The position numbers were made by a program, and so were the translations under genes. The notes under the pieces were generated by a model. It made no database searches and had not been told where the DNA came from. It was given only the letters and a program-made list of their open reading frames with translations. From Polytrichum commune (Eukaryota > Streptophyta > Polytrichopsida > Polytrichales > Polytrichaceae): a stretch of 60,000 nucleotides of DNA. Every line of letters begins with the position of its first letter. The first letter of the stretch is position 1. Shown in pieces: positions 1 to 10,640 of this stretch. Location: NCBI GenBank assembly GCA_950295325.1, contig OX485806.1, forward strand, positions 30,816,001 through 30,876,000. Direction: 5' to 3'.

Positions 1-144
1 TCCAAACCTATGGAACTTAACTTAATGATGCTGCTTAGGAATGCTATCCGTTCCTAAAAGAGAAACACTAAAACTCTTCATATTCCTGTCTCCCTTTTTC
101 TTGCACAAGGTAAAGTATCAACCAATGAATGGAAAGAATTGGCC
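1..144. other. Repeat flank, no gene
   Basis: AT-rich sequence left of the first inverted-repeat element. Its last 35 bases, read on the minus strand, resemble the sequence after position 10620 in another copy of repeat R1 (both have GCC..TTCT followed by CATTG and a CAACC/GGTTG stretch). It is therefore probably more of the same dispersed repeat. Nothing coding is visible. Confidence 0.5.
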
Positions 145-369
145 ACTACACCAAATATGATATTTAGTGTGACTTACTATTTGGATTTACACGGTGCTAT
201 ATCTTTTTGCTATTGAAATCATTTTTTATCAAGTGATGTTGTCAATGTTCTATAATGTCCAAACTATCAATTTAACATTTGTTGGTAAAATATGAGATGT
301 ACAGTAAATAGATATAGCATTGCATAATTCCAAATAGTAAGTCACACTAAATATCATATTTAGTGTAGT
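145..369. mobile_element. Short inverted-repeat element (CACTA-like ends), MITE type A
   Basis: The two ends are near-perfect inverted repeats over roughly 60 bases. The left end begins ACTACACC followed by AAATATGATATTTAGTGTG; the right end is the reverse complement, closing in TAGTGTAGT. The 225-bp body has no coding capacity, so this is a non-autonomous MITE. The ends (C)ACTACAC..AAAT resemble the CACTA superfamily, but no clean 3-bp target duplication is visible (GCC on the left, TAC on the right), so the assignment is inference. A diverged relative lies at 58254-58440. Related ends occur at 5231, 6542, 18439 and 19645. Confidence 0.75.
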
Positions 370-522
370 TACAGGTGAACCGGTTGAGTTTGAGAAATAA
401 CCGTTTGAAGTTCAAGACTTCAGGAAAATAACCCATCATTTTAGAGGAATCTATGGAGTATACCTCAAATCAACAATGAAAACTCAAAGATCACGAGATC
501 TAGCTGGTTGGACTTGGAAGGA
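370..522 (-). repeat. Dispersed repeat R1, terminal segment
   Basis: Read on the minus strand, this segment aligns with 10490-10618 and 18340-18438. Shared landmarks are a GAGGTATA/GGGTATA..TTC/CC stretch, an AATGATGG/AATGATCGG core, CTTGAACTTCAA and AACCGGTTCA. The three copies are clearly related but diverged. The MITE at 145-369 sits exactly where this segment ends. Confidence 0.7.
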
Positions 523-534
523 CTAGGATTTTGT

Positions 535-1200
535 TTTTTGGGGGGAGCACAAATTGAAAGAAAAACTCAATTGCAAGAAGAGAGTACAATCACCTCGGAA
601 AACCAATGCAAACCGAGGGGACTCATGAAATAATGCCCATCTGGGACTAACCTTCTGAGTAACCGTTAAATTGCTACAAGTGACACTACGATCTTTGACA
701 CACCAAACCCGAGTCAAATCCTTTGAGAACATCTTGATAGGCAATGTCCGGAGCTATTTCCCAAATCATTAAGGGCCCATTGCCACTCAAGTCTATCATA
801 GTCAAATAAAGATTCCCGCACAACTTGGTGTGTTTTCTCCGCTCGCCATTGAATAGAATTAAAAACAAAAACATTCCATTGACACCCAATAGTCCACAGA
901 AGACCACTCATCAAGAAAAACCAAATGTTATTGAAGAATTTCAATGATTTGCTGAAGGGTTGATGAAAAAGGCATTGCATCAATAGAATTATATAAAAAT
1001 CCGAGGGCCAAGGTTATCTCTTTTGGCAAAGAGTTGCCATATGATGTTAGACACATAATGCCACACTTGTTGAGCGAATGGGAAATTGAAGAACATGTGC
1101 TCCACCCACTCCATGGATTGCGAGCCACGATGAGGACAACTCTTGTCAATGTTGGCCTAGATTCAACCACACCATTCATTCACCTCCACCGCCTTATGAA
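535..1200 (-). pseudogene. LINE C-terminal zinc-binding (zf-RVT) region and tail
   Basis: Minus-strand pieces in three frames match the C-terminal region of plant LINE proteins: SLNKCGIMCLTSYGNSLPKE, then DIAYQDVLKGFDS, then VTCSNLTVTQKVSP. The same order appears on the plus strand at 47.3-48.67 kb (LPTSFGNSLPKGG, DVAYQDVVKAFNS, VTISNLVIT). Cysteines and the H are partly lost. It is a decayed remnant, and its value is in defining the family and its 3' end. Confidence 0.8.
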
Positions 1201-2659
1201 TAAATGACCAAAGGAAAGTTGCTTCCTTTTGCGACATGTGTTTGTGCGAAATGATGTTCCTACTCAAAGAGGAGGAAGGAGGAATTTCATTTCGCTATTT
1301 GACAGGAATCAAATTCTTAAAAGCCTCTTGAGTAGTAATCCACTTCCTACCAAGCTTGGCCGAGTATGCCATGAAAGGAGTAATCTCACGCCACTTGCAC
1401 CAACTCCGATCCAGGAAGAGTTGATCCAATTTTCCAAAGTGGTTAAATTGAGTCTAAGCATTGCCTCATGATACCATGTCTACCCAAACATGTGCCATGG
1501 AACCCAAGAAGGCCATGGGGGATTTCAAATTCCTTGCATTCGGTTTCAACTCAATATGGATACAATATTGCAACTTGAAATATAATTTAGGGAAGTTCCC
1601 ATAAATTCCGCACTAAATTGCCAAATTTGAATTCCTTAAAGTAACCAACACTAGCTACCTGCTCGGGCTAGACATCCTATTAGAATATGTATAGACCAAC
1701 CCATTCATGTGAAGTGGGTTGAGCTCCAAGTTGGCTAAGCATCCTTGCACAAAAAAGATCATAGTGCTCCAACAACTTAACCCATAAATCATAAATAATC
1801 AATGCAAGAGAGAATTTAATACACGCATCCTCCCAACCTAGGAAATCAGTCCTACCATGATCCCAAATATCACGAAAGTAACCCAAACATTTCCAATAAC
1901 GTACAAAGGCCCTATCCATGGTGGTACCAAAATATACACCTAGGTACTCGATCTTCCACCAAATGTTGAGTTGCAAAATATCCTCCGAGCATGATGGAGA
2001 AAATTAATTGTAGGCGCCATCACCTTCCATGAATAACCAATGTGATGCCAAAATTTTGACCCACCTTTTATAGATTATTAGGGGAGAATAACTAAAGCGG
2101 AGGATGGACCGCATGAGTCATGGCAATTAGGTTGCAGTTGCAAGATGCGGTACCTCAACAAAATGTACAAGTTTGAATGGCCAAGGAGAAGTGCTTGAAT
2201 GATCCACTTCCTCATGAATGCTCGCCTAGCATCCTCCAAAGAAGTAAGACATAAACCTCCAATTTTTCTTCAGCATCGTGTAATCATCCCAGCTAACTTG
2301 TGCTCTTGTAGTGTTCTTAGCACCCTATCACATGTAGTTGTGTAGCAAAGCGTTAATCTTCCATAAGACTTCCTTCGAACCAACCCATATGGCAATGGAG
2401 GTCCAAAGGGTGACATCAACACCTAATTCATAATTAGAGTTCTTTTTGCAAGTGACAAGTATGTGGAACTCCAATACTTAGGTTTGGCTTTGACCTTGTT
2501 TACAATAAATTGGTCAACATTCCTTCAACATCATATGTAAGCCAAAAAATGATGCCAAGTAACTTTGAAAAATCTCCATTTGTAGCCCACTTCCAATGAT
2601 ATTTCTCCACCCAACTCGTTGGGGTTATTTGGCCACACCAATACGCCACATTTTTATGC

Positions 2660-3070
2660 CAATTAATCTCCATGCCAAAAGCAAATCCCCACTAGCCTCT
2701 TCCACTCTCAAAGGAAACGAAGTATCATCAACATATTGGCTAATTAATTATCAAGAATTGCATTGGAGAAGGGACATGTAATAGGGCCAGTCCTAACGAC
2801 ATTTTTAACTGCAACATTCAATGTTTCCGCAACAATAATGAACAAGTAAGGGGCTAAAGGGCAACCTTGACAAACTCCTTTATAGATTCCAAAAAACTTT
2901 GTCAATTGGTTGTTAATGTTGACAAAGACAATCACATCTTAGAACAACAACCTAGTCATGTTGATAAAGAAGTTATGCATCCTTGACTTCTCCATCACTT
3001 GAAACATGATCATCCAATCAACTCTATCATTTGTCGTGCTATAATCTAATTTAAGAAAGAAGGAATCCTG
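2660..3070 (-). pseudogene. LINE reverse transcriptase fragment
   Basis: The minus-strand translation gives the core RT blocks in order. First comes FLKLDYSTTNDRVDW, the equivalent of the L1 block normally reading KLDF.KAYDRV.W. Next is NINNQLTKFFGIYKGV, then QGCPLAPYLFIIVAETLN, which is the RT block carrying the conserved QG.PL. The catalytic block QYVDDTSF follows, with YVDD (usually YADD) encoded at 2724-2735. The QGCPL and YVDD blocks lie in different frames, so at least one frameshift separates them, and a stop follows the MTRLLF stretch. In life this enzyme would copy the element RNA at a nicked target. Here it is non-functional. Confidence 0.9.
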
Positions 3071-3075
3071 ATGTG

Positions 3076-5230
3076 ACTCCTTCGCCCATTAGATTGACTC
3101 ATGCGTAAGTATATATTGTCAAGAATGATTCTAAGAGAGAGGAAAACAATTGCCTAGGGTTTTGACTAATTATGCCCAAAAGTCTCCCTGAATACTGGTA
3201 TTAACCATAAGCTAGACCATAACTCTTTGGATTCTTATCATGCAAAATAACAATGCACGAGCCATATAATGCAGGGGTACATGTTCATACACTTGAGGAC
3301 CAAGGTAGATGGGTCTTATATGGTTACTTTGTTTTTCCCCAACCAACTTAACCCACTTCTTGTTGGACATAAAACATATGATTGGTATGATCAAGACTGT
3401 AGCCTTTTTTCTCATAATTTTAGAGTTATTATGAATATCTTACGCATTATCAAAGTGAAGATTCTTGTACTCATCAAATGGTCATATACCCTCCCCCTTT
3501 CCATTTATGTTGACTATTGAGCTTAGAATGGTTATCATATTTTGAGAACGTAGTCATGTCTCTTATGAAAACATAGTTTTTTGGTGTATGTTCTCGGAGC
3601 CACAACTAACGACATATTGCTAAACTATAGGTTTGGTGTCAGATTAAGATAAGCAATTGAATTAGGCATGTCTACATTACCATCGAGAAAGGTGAATAAG
3701 TTCATTTGCTATGCACTAGATAATGTACAGAATCAACCGTGCAATTTAGCACGGTCACTCATGCATAGTGCTCACCATGTTACGAGGTTTGTATTGTTGT
3801 GGTATGTGTTCGTCATGATCACATCCAATGAAGATACGACACGTGAGCGAGATCGAAGATGGTGAGCATTGTGTAGAGCATGTAGACTAGTCTATTTACA
3901 AAATCATCAACTAAAGTTTGATCAAAAGCCCTATATTAGTTTTTCTTAGAATAATTTAGTTTTAATCAACAATAAATGTTTATGCACTAGAAGAAAATTT
4001 GTCCATTACAACCATCTGTTGGAACTTGGCCATTGCAACTCATGGCAAGAAAAATGCATACATAAAATCATTTTGGTTGGCAATTGTCCACATCTGCTTT
4101 TGTAGGTGAGAAATTGTACCTCTCAACCATCATAGTAGCACTCCCTCATGAGAGACTTGAAGATTATGTTGACTATGTTGTCACAAAAAAAAATTGCCCT
4201 TGACGTGGAGTCCCATATTTCTCATCTTGGTGATCAATTTGAAGTCTTTTTCAACCTTGCCAACGACCTTCTCCTATTGTCATGACAAGTGTGCGGTCAC
4301 CTTTGAAGAGTGTCATGCCGTCGCGTTATGGTTGTTGGAGGTGGATTTTGATGAAGTCCACCCAATTCCGTGTAATCATGTGGATGCCAATGTCAATTGG
4401 GTTGGATTATATTGTACCAAGTGATATGTTCATCCAGTGGAGCCTATCCAAGCATGCAGTCTTGATTTATTTTTTGGTCAATGTTTTGAACTCCTCATCA
4501 AACCCATCCACAAGTCCCATGTCTAGAGATACCTTCTCAAACATAGGAGTTTGAGTGAAATGGAGGTGTTGTCCGGTGACGGCGTCCGAGCATTCCCTGG
4601 GATATAATATTTGTTTGGTCCTTGGGAAAGCCCAGTGCAGTGTGCGAAATTCTTCAACTTCACTAGCGAGTGTGCTAATGTGGGCGAACTCCTCATTGGT
4701 ATGTCTCTCCTTGAGTATGGGTTTGCCCCATTGAAGAGCAATAGCTTCATACATTGGGTAGCCTAGCCACATTTGTCCAAACATGTCTATGCACGTCGTG
4801 CTACCTTTCCTTCATGAGTGAGTGGGAGGTGAGGCAATCATCGCATGTCATTTTAGTGTGGACGTGATGGTATAGTCGTCGGCTTTCTTTCACTTTGTGT
4901 TATGACTCTTAAATTGTTGTTCACGCGTGGATTGAGGTATTGAATTGTAGGGGTGGGACTTCCATTTAGGTGTCCAACATGAGGTGATGCGGCTTGATGC
5001 AAGTGTTCAAAACTACGAGCAAGAGGGACTGTTGGAGAGAATTATGCTTACATTTGGAATATATGTCCTCCATCTGCATGTTGACGTCGTCCTCCTCATT
5101 GAGTTGTACATTTCGATGCGATTCGTTTTCCACTCGTGCCCAATGTGGTGGGTGGTGCATGTGGTGGAGTTGTCCTTTGAGAGCTTAATGTTTGGTGAGG
5201 GTCTTGAGCTATAGGTTAGTCATGGTGGTA
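3076..5230. other. Intergenic, nothing recognised
   Basis: Moderately AT-rich single-copy-looking sequence. The longest open frame is 105 codons on the minus strand (4467-4784). Its translation and the neighbouring short minus-strand frames (4966-5160, with an acidic NEEDDVNMQMEDIY stretch) match no family I know. They could be remains of an old transposon. I see no splice-consistent gene. Confidence 0.5.
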
Positions 5231-5563
5231 CACTACATTAATATACGATATTTAGTGTTTGATTTTATTTAATGTTGTTATCACCCTACTCTACTCAACA
5301 CTAATTTTCAATTTTTTGACAATTAATGTTGGAAGATATGCTTGAAGATATGATGGAATTCCCCTTTTATCATTCTCTTTTTATTTTATTTTCATATCCT
5401 TACTAACACGGAATTCAAACATTTAACTTCCACATATTACCATAGTTGATATTTAGTGTTTGAGTTTACATTTAATGTTACTTACTTTCATTAGGTTATT
5501 GACATTTAGTGTATGTGTTCGTATTCAGTGTATCAAACACTAAATATCATTTTTAGTGTAGTG
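5231..5563. mobile_element. CACTA-like MITE, type B
   Basis: The 333-bp element starts CACTACATTAATATACG and ends AAATATCATTTTTAGTGTAGTG, so both ends carry CACTAC in inverted orientation. TTTAGTGT-type words recur inside. It aligns along its length with the element at 18439-19190 once the Stowaway insertion there is removed (shared inner words such as CTCAACACTAATTTTCAATT and CTTCCACATATTACCATAG). Flanking triplets are GTA and GGA, so no clear target duplication. No coding capacity. Confidence 0.75.
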
Positions 5564-5802
5564 GGAGTTGTTGCGCTTTGGCGTTGGGCCTTTGATGGTG
5601 GTGGCAATCTCAAGGGTGTGGCATGCAAAGTTGGTGATGGGATGCTCGGTTGGTTGTAAGAGGGACCCATTGGATACCTTATTGTTTTAGCTCATTACAT
5701 GTCGAGGAAGGCAACCAAATTTGATGAATGCGTCATTTGTTGTCTCGGTTTGGCATAGTAGGGTGGGAGAAGTTTGGTAGTGTAGTTCCATGTGCCTCAA
5801 AG
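5564..5802. other. Intergenic, nothing recognised
   Basis: About 240 bases between a MITE and a tandem repeat. No open frame or motif of note. Confidence 0.5.
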
Positions 5803-6240
5803 GCCGATGATAAAGGCCCGTTTGGTGTATCCCTAATGAAAATGCTTTGATACCCCATGATGTTGTGAGATGTTAGGTTGTGAAGACCTCTCAACCTATA
5901 TGATATAATTGGTGATCAATAAGGATGTTGGTTGTATATGATGAGACAAGCATTCTGTCTTGCTCCAATGATCCGTTTAAAAGCCGATGATAGAGGCCCA
6001 TTTGGTGCACCCTTCATGGAGATGCTTTGATACTCCATGATGTTATGACGTCGATTGGTGAGACATAAGGTTGTGAAGACCTCTATTCTATATATATTAT
6101 AATTGTTGATCAATAAGGATGCTTGTCATAACTTACACGATGATATAAACATTCCGTCTTGCGCCAATAAGCCTACGAAATTGATGATAGAGGCCCATTT
6201 GGTGTACACCTGGTGGGGATATTGCGGCGCCCCATAATGC
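5803..6240. repeat. Tandem repeat, about 180-197 bp period
   Basis: Two full units and a partial third begin at 5803, 5983 and about 6180. Each opens with GATGATA(A/G)AGGCCC(G/A)TTTGGTG, then GATATTG or ATGCTTTGATA.CCCATGATG, and later GTTGTGAAGACCTCT and TTGATCAATAAGGATG. Units are diverged (roughly three quarters identical by eye). Confidence 0.8.
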
Positions 6241-6541
6241 ATAATAGGTTAAGAAAGAACAACTCATACGTATCATGAACCTAGACAAAGATTCGTGTCA
6301 TTAAAAGGCCATGTAGTAAAACCATCATTGTCGTCATTAAAGCTTGACAATATCCACCGGAGTTGTCACCAATAGGAACCTGCCACCTGGCAGGTACTAT
6401 ATCGCTCATAGCCCATTATTGTAGGCCTCTTCACAATGAACTTAAACACACCCAGATACAGCCAATGGCTCATGAGTCCAGTGAAATTATCAAACCTTAC
6501 AAAGCTTGATGTTGTCAAGGACGCTCTATTTCATATTTACT
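6241..6541. other. Intergenic, nothing recognised
   Basis: About 300 bases without a recognisable feature. Confidence 0.5.
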
Positions 6542-6944
6542 ACGCTACATAATGTATTTTGTGTCATATGGCAATTTATGTCACGATAATAACATTCGTA
6601 ACAACATTTTTATTGGATCAGTTTACAAGTATTGTCATTTGAACTTACTTTTAGTTCATCCAAATGCCACTCACTAAAATAAGTCTTGGTATATTTTGCA
6701 TCCTCACATTTTTGTAATGAAATCTATACATAGATAATAAAAATCTGATTGAAAATCACTTAGAAAGTGGTACTTTTTATAACACTGTAAATCTTATCAT
6801 GCCCATGTTTTTAAATGAAGAATGACACATAATGTTAGGTTTACATTTAGTGTTGGTGGCACACTAAATGGGGTGGTTTACAATTAGCATTGAGCAATAC
6901 GAATAGAATTGGTGATATAAACTACAATGATATAGGAGTGTAGT
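6542..6944 (-). mobile_element. MITE type D, inverted copy
   Basis: In reverse orientation this is a diverged copy of the element at 19645-20045. Shared landmarks, in order, are GTTTACAAGTATTGTCAT, CTTTTAGTTCATCCAAATGCC, a CATCCTCACATTTTTGTAAT stretch, TTAGGTTTACATTTAGTGTT and a terminal AGTGTAGTT. It carries the same (C)ACTACAC-type end. No coding capacity. Confidence 0.7.
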
Positions 6945-8559
6945 TCTTACACTCGAGAGGGTCTCAACCAATGTAGGATTGACACATGGCAACATTTGAG
7001 TAGAAAACAATTTGCCTTTTATAGTCGGGATAGAGAGCCCTCTACAGTAGTTAGAGCCATTTTGTACTACCGCCCCTCCAAATCCGGGCTTCATGAGCGT
7101 GGCCCAAGATGTCGAAACTGGGCATGAGGACCGACATGGCTCTTTTGTTGCTTGTAGTGATGGTCTTCACTTATGTATATTTTGCTTATCTTCTTCATGA
7201 GTGGCCACCTAACTTGTTGTGTTGGGACGCAAGGCGAGGTTTTGCTCTTAGCCTTGCTCATAGTACAAAGTACTAAAGGGAAGGTGGTAGTGTGTGGGCC
7301 CTATGTGGTCACCCTTCTTAATTGGACACCTATAGTTGAGTGGTAAATGTCAAGGCTTGCGGTTGGTCTTTTTATTCTTAAAGGTCGAAGCAAAACCTTC
7401 CCATACATGTGTAAAACATTTATGTTGAATTCAACAAATATTTGAAGAAAATCGACACCTCCTTGTGATAGACCCGATCGTGCAATGGCATCTCGATTTG
7501 TGGTTTGATTGTTCATGCAAAATTCCAGTTGTGCATGTGTTAAAAAAAAGTTTGGTTCTCTTGGAATTTTGACAAAGAATGCAAAGGAAGAGAATGTCGG
7601 ACCTCGGCTATCCAATTCATGGTAGTGTGAGTTGACAAAGAAAAGGGTTTTTCCTTCGTCTCTTCTTTTTTGGTTTTCTTTAGATTTCTCAAGGATATTA
7701 CTTGGTACATGTAGTGGTTTCATGCAAGATGCTAAAGCATCTCGATCGAGCTTTAGGAGGGAGGGCTCTACTCATTGGACGAGGGCCGGGGCCCATGGTC
7801 CGCGACCCTAAGACAACTCAAGATTATGTTTTTTTGACAAACTTTGCCCTCCTTGCCTAACTTCAAAATAAAGTTGCCCTTGTATTCTCGAAGGTCACCT
7901 TGTTCATAACATTCATGCCGACTACACCTCGACTTCAAGGCTCAAAATCCCATCAAATTTGTCCACTTCCACTTAGTGAACAAGCAACTGACCTAGAAGC
8001 TAAAGATATGAAAAAAAATCATCATTAGCAACACGGTGATAGTTTCGTGACTTACCATTGGAAAGGACCTTTGTCGTTTACAACTAGAACTTAAAAGTAT
8101 GTGCTAATTCAAGCTAATTCGTTTAAAAAAATGTAATGCCTACTCCTTTCACAAGCAAACTTTGCTCTACACGTATTCATACACATTCAAACTAAGCAAG
8201 CGCAATTGAGTGTGTTTAAAACCATTTATAGCTCAGTTAAACCAAAAAGCTCAATGGGGACGCTTTAAGTGCACTGCTTGTTTCACACTTGACGTCAGTG
8301 TACGTAAGCATGGATTAAAGCTCGCACTTGGTTATCATGACTTCTGACTTCATCACATTATATGGGATAAATCATGGCACTTCCCAATCACACCACTCTC
8401 TTTATGGCTACATACAAAGACAAGAACTAACATAGATATACATAGCTTCACCCCGGATCTACCATTTGGGCGAGCTTGGGCCTCTTCACACATGAGACTA
8501 CGGGCCGGTTTAGACCACGGTGAAACACAATGCACCGGTCCACAAATTTAGGGGGATGG
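6945..8559. other. Intergenic; one unassigned 140-codon open frame
   Basis: The only sizeable open frame is on the minus strand at 7301-7723 (140 codons), with no recognisable domain and no homologue I can name. Codon use and context (transposon debris on both sides, no splice-site pattern) do not support a gene. The rest is featureless AT-rich DNA. Confidence 0.45.
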
Positions 8560-9440
8560 GGCAATATGATTGGCTAGGATATGAGTTCTTCGTTGGCTGG
8601 GGTTTACACTACAACCAAGATTGTTTCAGTGGAGACCTTCAAGCATGGGTGGGAAAATAACATGGTTGTCAACATGGCTGGAGAGTTCTCCGGAGGTTAA
8701 GTTTCTTGGGCAACGTCAAACCTTTGGACAACTTCAAACCCTCCAACTTGAGGTTTTTTTTTATAATTGTTCTGCATCTCGTTTGTCATACCAATTGTTG
8801 TCTCAAAGAACTTTGTGTTGGGTTGGAATTCCTGACCGACCAGTGCACTTCTTCATTGTAGTCTAAACCGGCCTTGAAGGCCCATGACCATTGCTTTCTA
8901 AGATCTCTCATTGGTCAAAATAGGATTGTTTTGCATCTCGTTTGCCATACTTGTTGTTGCCTCAAAGAACCTTGTGTTGGGCTGGAATTCTTGACTAACC
9001 AAAGCACTTCTTCACCATAGTCTAAACTGACCTTGAAGGCCCATGACCATTGCATTCGAACATCTCTCATTAGTCAAAAAGGCCGAGACCGTCCATATTC
9101 ACAACACACTAGAAGGTGAAGGCCTAAGGCTCCAAAAATAATTTATGAATGAAAAGTTTACAGGGTACTTACATGGCATACTATGGATAACGTTACATGG
9201 CATATTGTGCCTCAAAGAACCTTGTGTTGGGCTGGAATTCTTGACTAACCAAAGCACTTCTTCACCGTAGTCTAAACTGACCTTGAAGGCCCATGACCAT
9301 TGCATTCTAAGATCTCTCATTAGTCGAAAAGGCCGAGACCGTCCACGTTCACAACACACTAGAAGGTGAAGGAATCAGGCTCCAAAAATAATTTATGAAT
9401 GAAAAGTTTACATGGATACTTACATGGCATACTATGGATA
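8560..9440 (+). repeat. Dispersed repeat R1, left part, with internal tandem duplication
   Basis: Positions 8560-9060 match, in reverse orientation, 27570-27920 (shared words include GCCCAAGAAACTT on the minus strand and TAGTCTAAAC). Inside it a block has been tandemly multiplied. A diverged partial unit begins at 8802, and two near-identical 250-bp units begin at 8961 and 9211, each opening CTCAAAGAAC.TTGTGTTGGG. Each of the two late units ends in one or two copies of the TTACATGGCATA motif that forms the adjacent minisatellite. No coding potential. Confidence 0.8.
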
Positions 9441-9668
9441 ATGTTACATGGCAGATTGTGGATAACGTTACATGGCAGATTGTGGATAACGTTACATGGC
9501 ATATTGTGGATAACGTTACATGGCATACTATGGATAATGTTACATGACATATTGTGGATAATGTTACATGGCATACTATGGATAACATTACATGGCACAC
9601 TATGGATACTATCACATGGCATACTATGTATATTATTACATGGCATACTGTGGATAATATTACATGGT
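9421..9668. repeat. 24-bp minisatellite, ten units in perfect register
   Basis: The word TACATGGC or a one-base variant recurs at 9421, 9445, 9469, 9493, 9517, 9541, 9565, 9589, 9613, 9637 and 9661, an exact 24-base period with no indel. Each unit reads TACATGGCATACTATGGATA plus four bases, with scattered substitutions. Because 24 is a multiple of three, all frames stay open and give artificial 8-residue repeat peptides on both strands. The array sits inside repeat R1. The R1 copy at 17.7 kb has only loosely similar ATGG-rich sequence at this point. Confidence 0.95.
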
Positions 9669-10640
9669 CCATAGTGGTGAGCCTAACACAAATGCCAACA
9701 GACCATGTCAGTTAAATAGATGAGAGTCGAGGTCCCCCTCACGATCACATGGTCACGGCCCTTGACTCAAGTGTGGAGTGGCCCTTAGACCAATTCCGTT
9801 TGGGATGATTTTTTTTTTTTTGCATCCAAGTTCATGTACGATTTTCCTTGCATGTTGTTTTCATGGTCAAAATACTACTTCCCTTAACAGTTCCGCCTAT
9901 AAGTTATATTGTGCTTGGTTTCTATGGCAATTCTTCGCCTCCCTAAGTTGGTGAACTTTATGCCCCTATTTTACATTACATCCATCACAGCAGTGTCACT
10001 CCCAAGGACGGACGCATGGTGTACGTCCCGTGTTTCTAAGCACCACTTGTTGCAAGCGCTCCAATTGGTGGAGAGCCAAAGTCCCACGTAAAATGGCTTT
10101 TAAGTTACACTGACTGAGTAGGCCCCCGTCCCCAAGTGTCAATATCTTGCATGGCAAATAAATAGGGAGCCACTTTTGTGGGGACTTTGCCTTGGAGTTC
10201 GATCGGGGTCGGCTAAAAGCGGTGACCCAACTCCAAGGTCAAGGCGCTCATAAAGTAATCTCGGTCATTGGAAGCGGTGATTGGGGAGGTTTTGGGGCAT
10301 AATCGGTTGAGATTCTAGTGTTCGCAAGTCCAACCGGTTACATGTTGCATAATATTATGTTGCTGGACTGATAGTATTATAGAGAATATTCCCCACATTT
10401 AGACTGGGTGTAAAAAATACAAGGAATATTTTATGGAATATTGTCAGTCCCGCAGAACATTGTTATGGATCTGAATAATGTTATGTGTTGACATCCTTTG
10501 GTTTTCCTTTGTTGAATTGGGGTATATTCTATAATTTTCACTAAAATGATCGGTAATTTTCATGCAATCTTGAACTTCAACCAGTTGTTTCTCGAACTCA
10601 ACCGGTTCATTTGTAGCTAACTGCCGGTTCTCCCCGATCA
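9669..10640 (+). repeat. Dispersed repeat R1, right part
   Basis: Collinear with 17820-18438. Shared blocks are AGCCTAACACAAA, the CACATGGTCACGGC.CTTG stretch (9745; 18049), GGGCATAATC.GT (10297; 18282), CAAGTCCA.CC.GT (10326; 18306) and finally GTTCATTTGTA (10609; 18430). An AT-rich inset at about 10375-10480 ends GGAATATTGTCAGTCCC, whose reverse complement recurs near 20180. This copy passes straight through the point (10620) where two other R1 copies carry a CACTA-like MITE, so it represents the uninterrupted state. Confidence 0.75.

Larger units (their letters stand above)
535..3075 (-). mobile_element. Decayed L1-type LINE (non-LTR retrotransposon), copy 1
   Basis: Minus-strand remnant of a non-LTR retrotransposon. 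It runs from the middle of the reverse transcriptase domain (near 3070) through the C-terminal zinc-binding region to the 3' end near 535. The pieces are in changing frames, so many frameshifts and stops have accumulated and the element is dead. Its last about 130 codons and 3' terminus (CAATTTGTGC followed by an A-rich run) match the plus-strand copy ending near 48665, which identifies one family. The 5' part (ORF1, endonuclease, first RT motifs) is missing, as is usual for 5'-truncated LINE insertions. Confidence 0.88.

Noticed and set aside
9349-9674. Open frames of 90-107 codons with an eight-residue repeat on both strands
   Set aside because: They are produced by the 24-bp minisatellite, whose period is a multiple of three. 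There is no start context, splice pattern or non-repeat domain.
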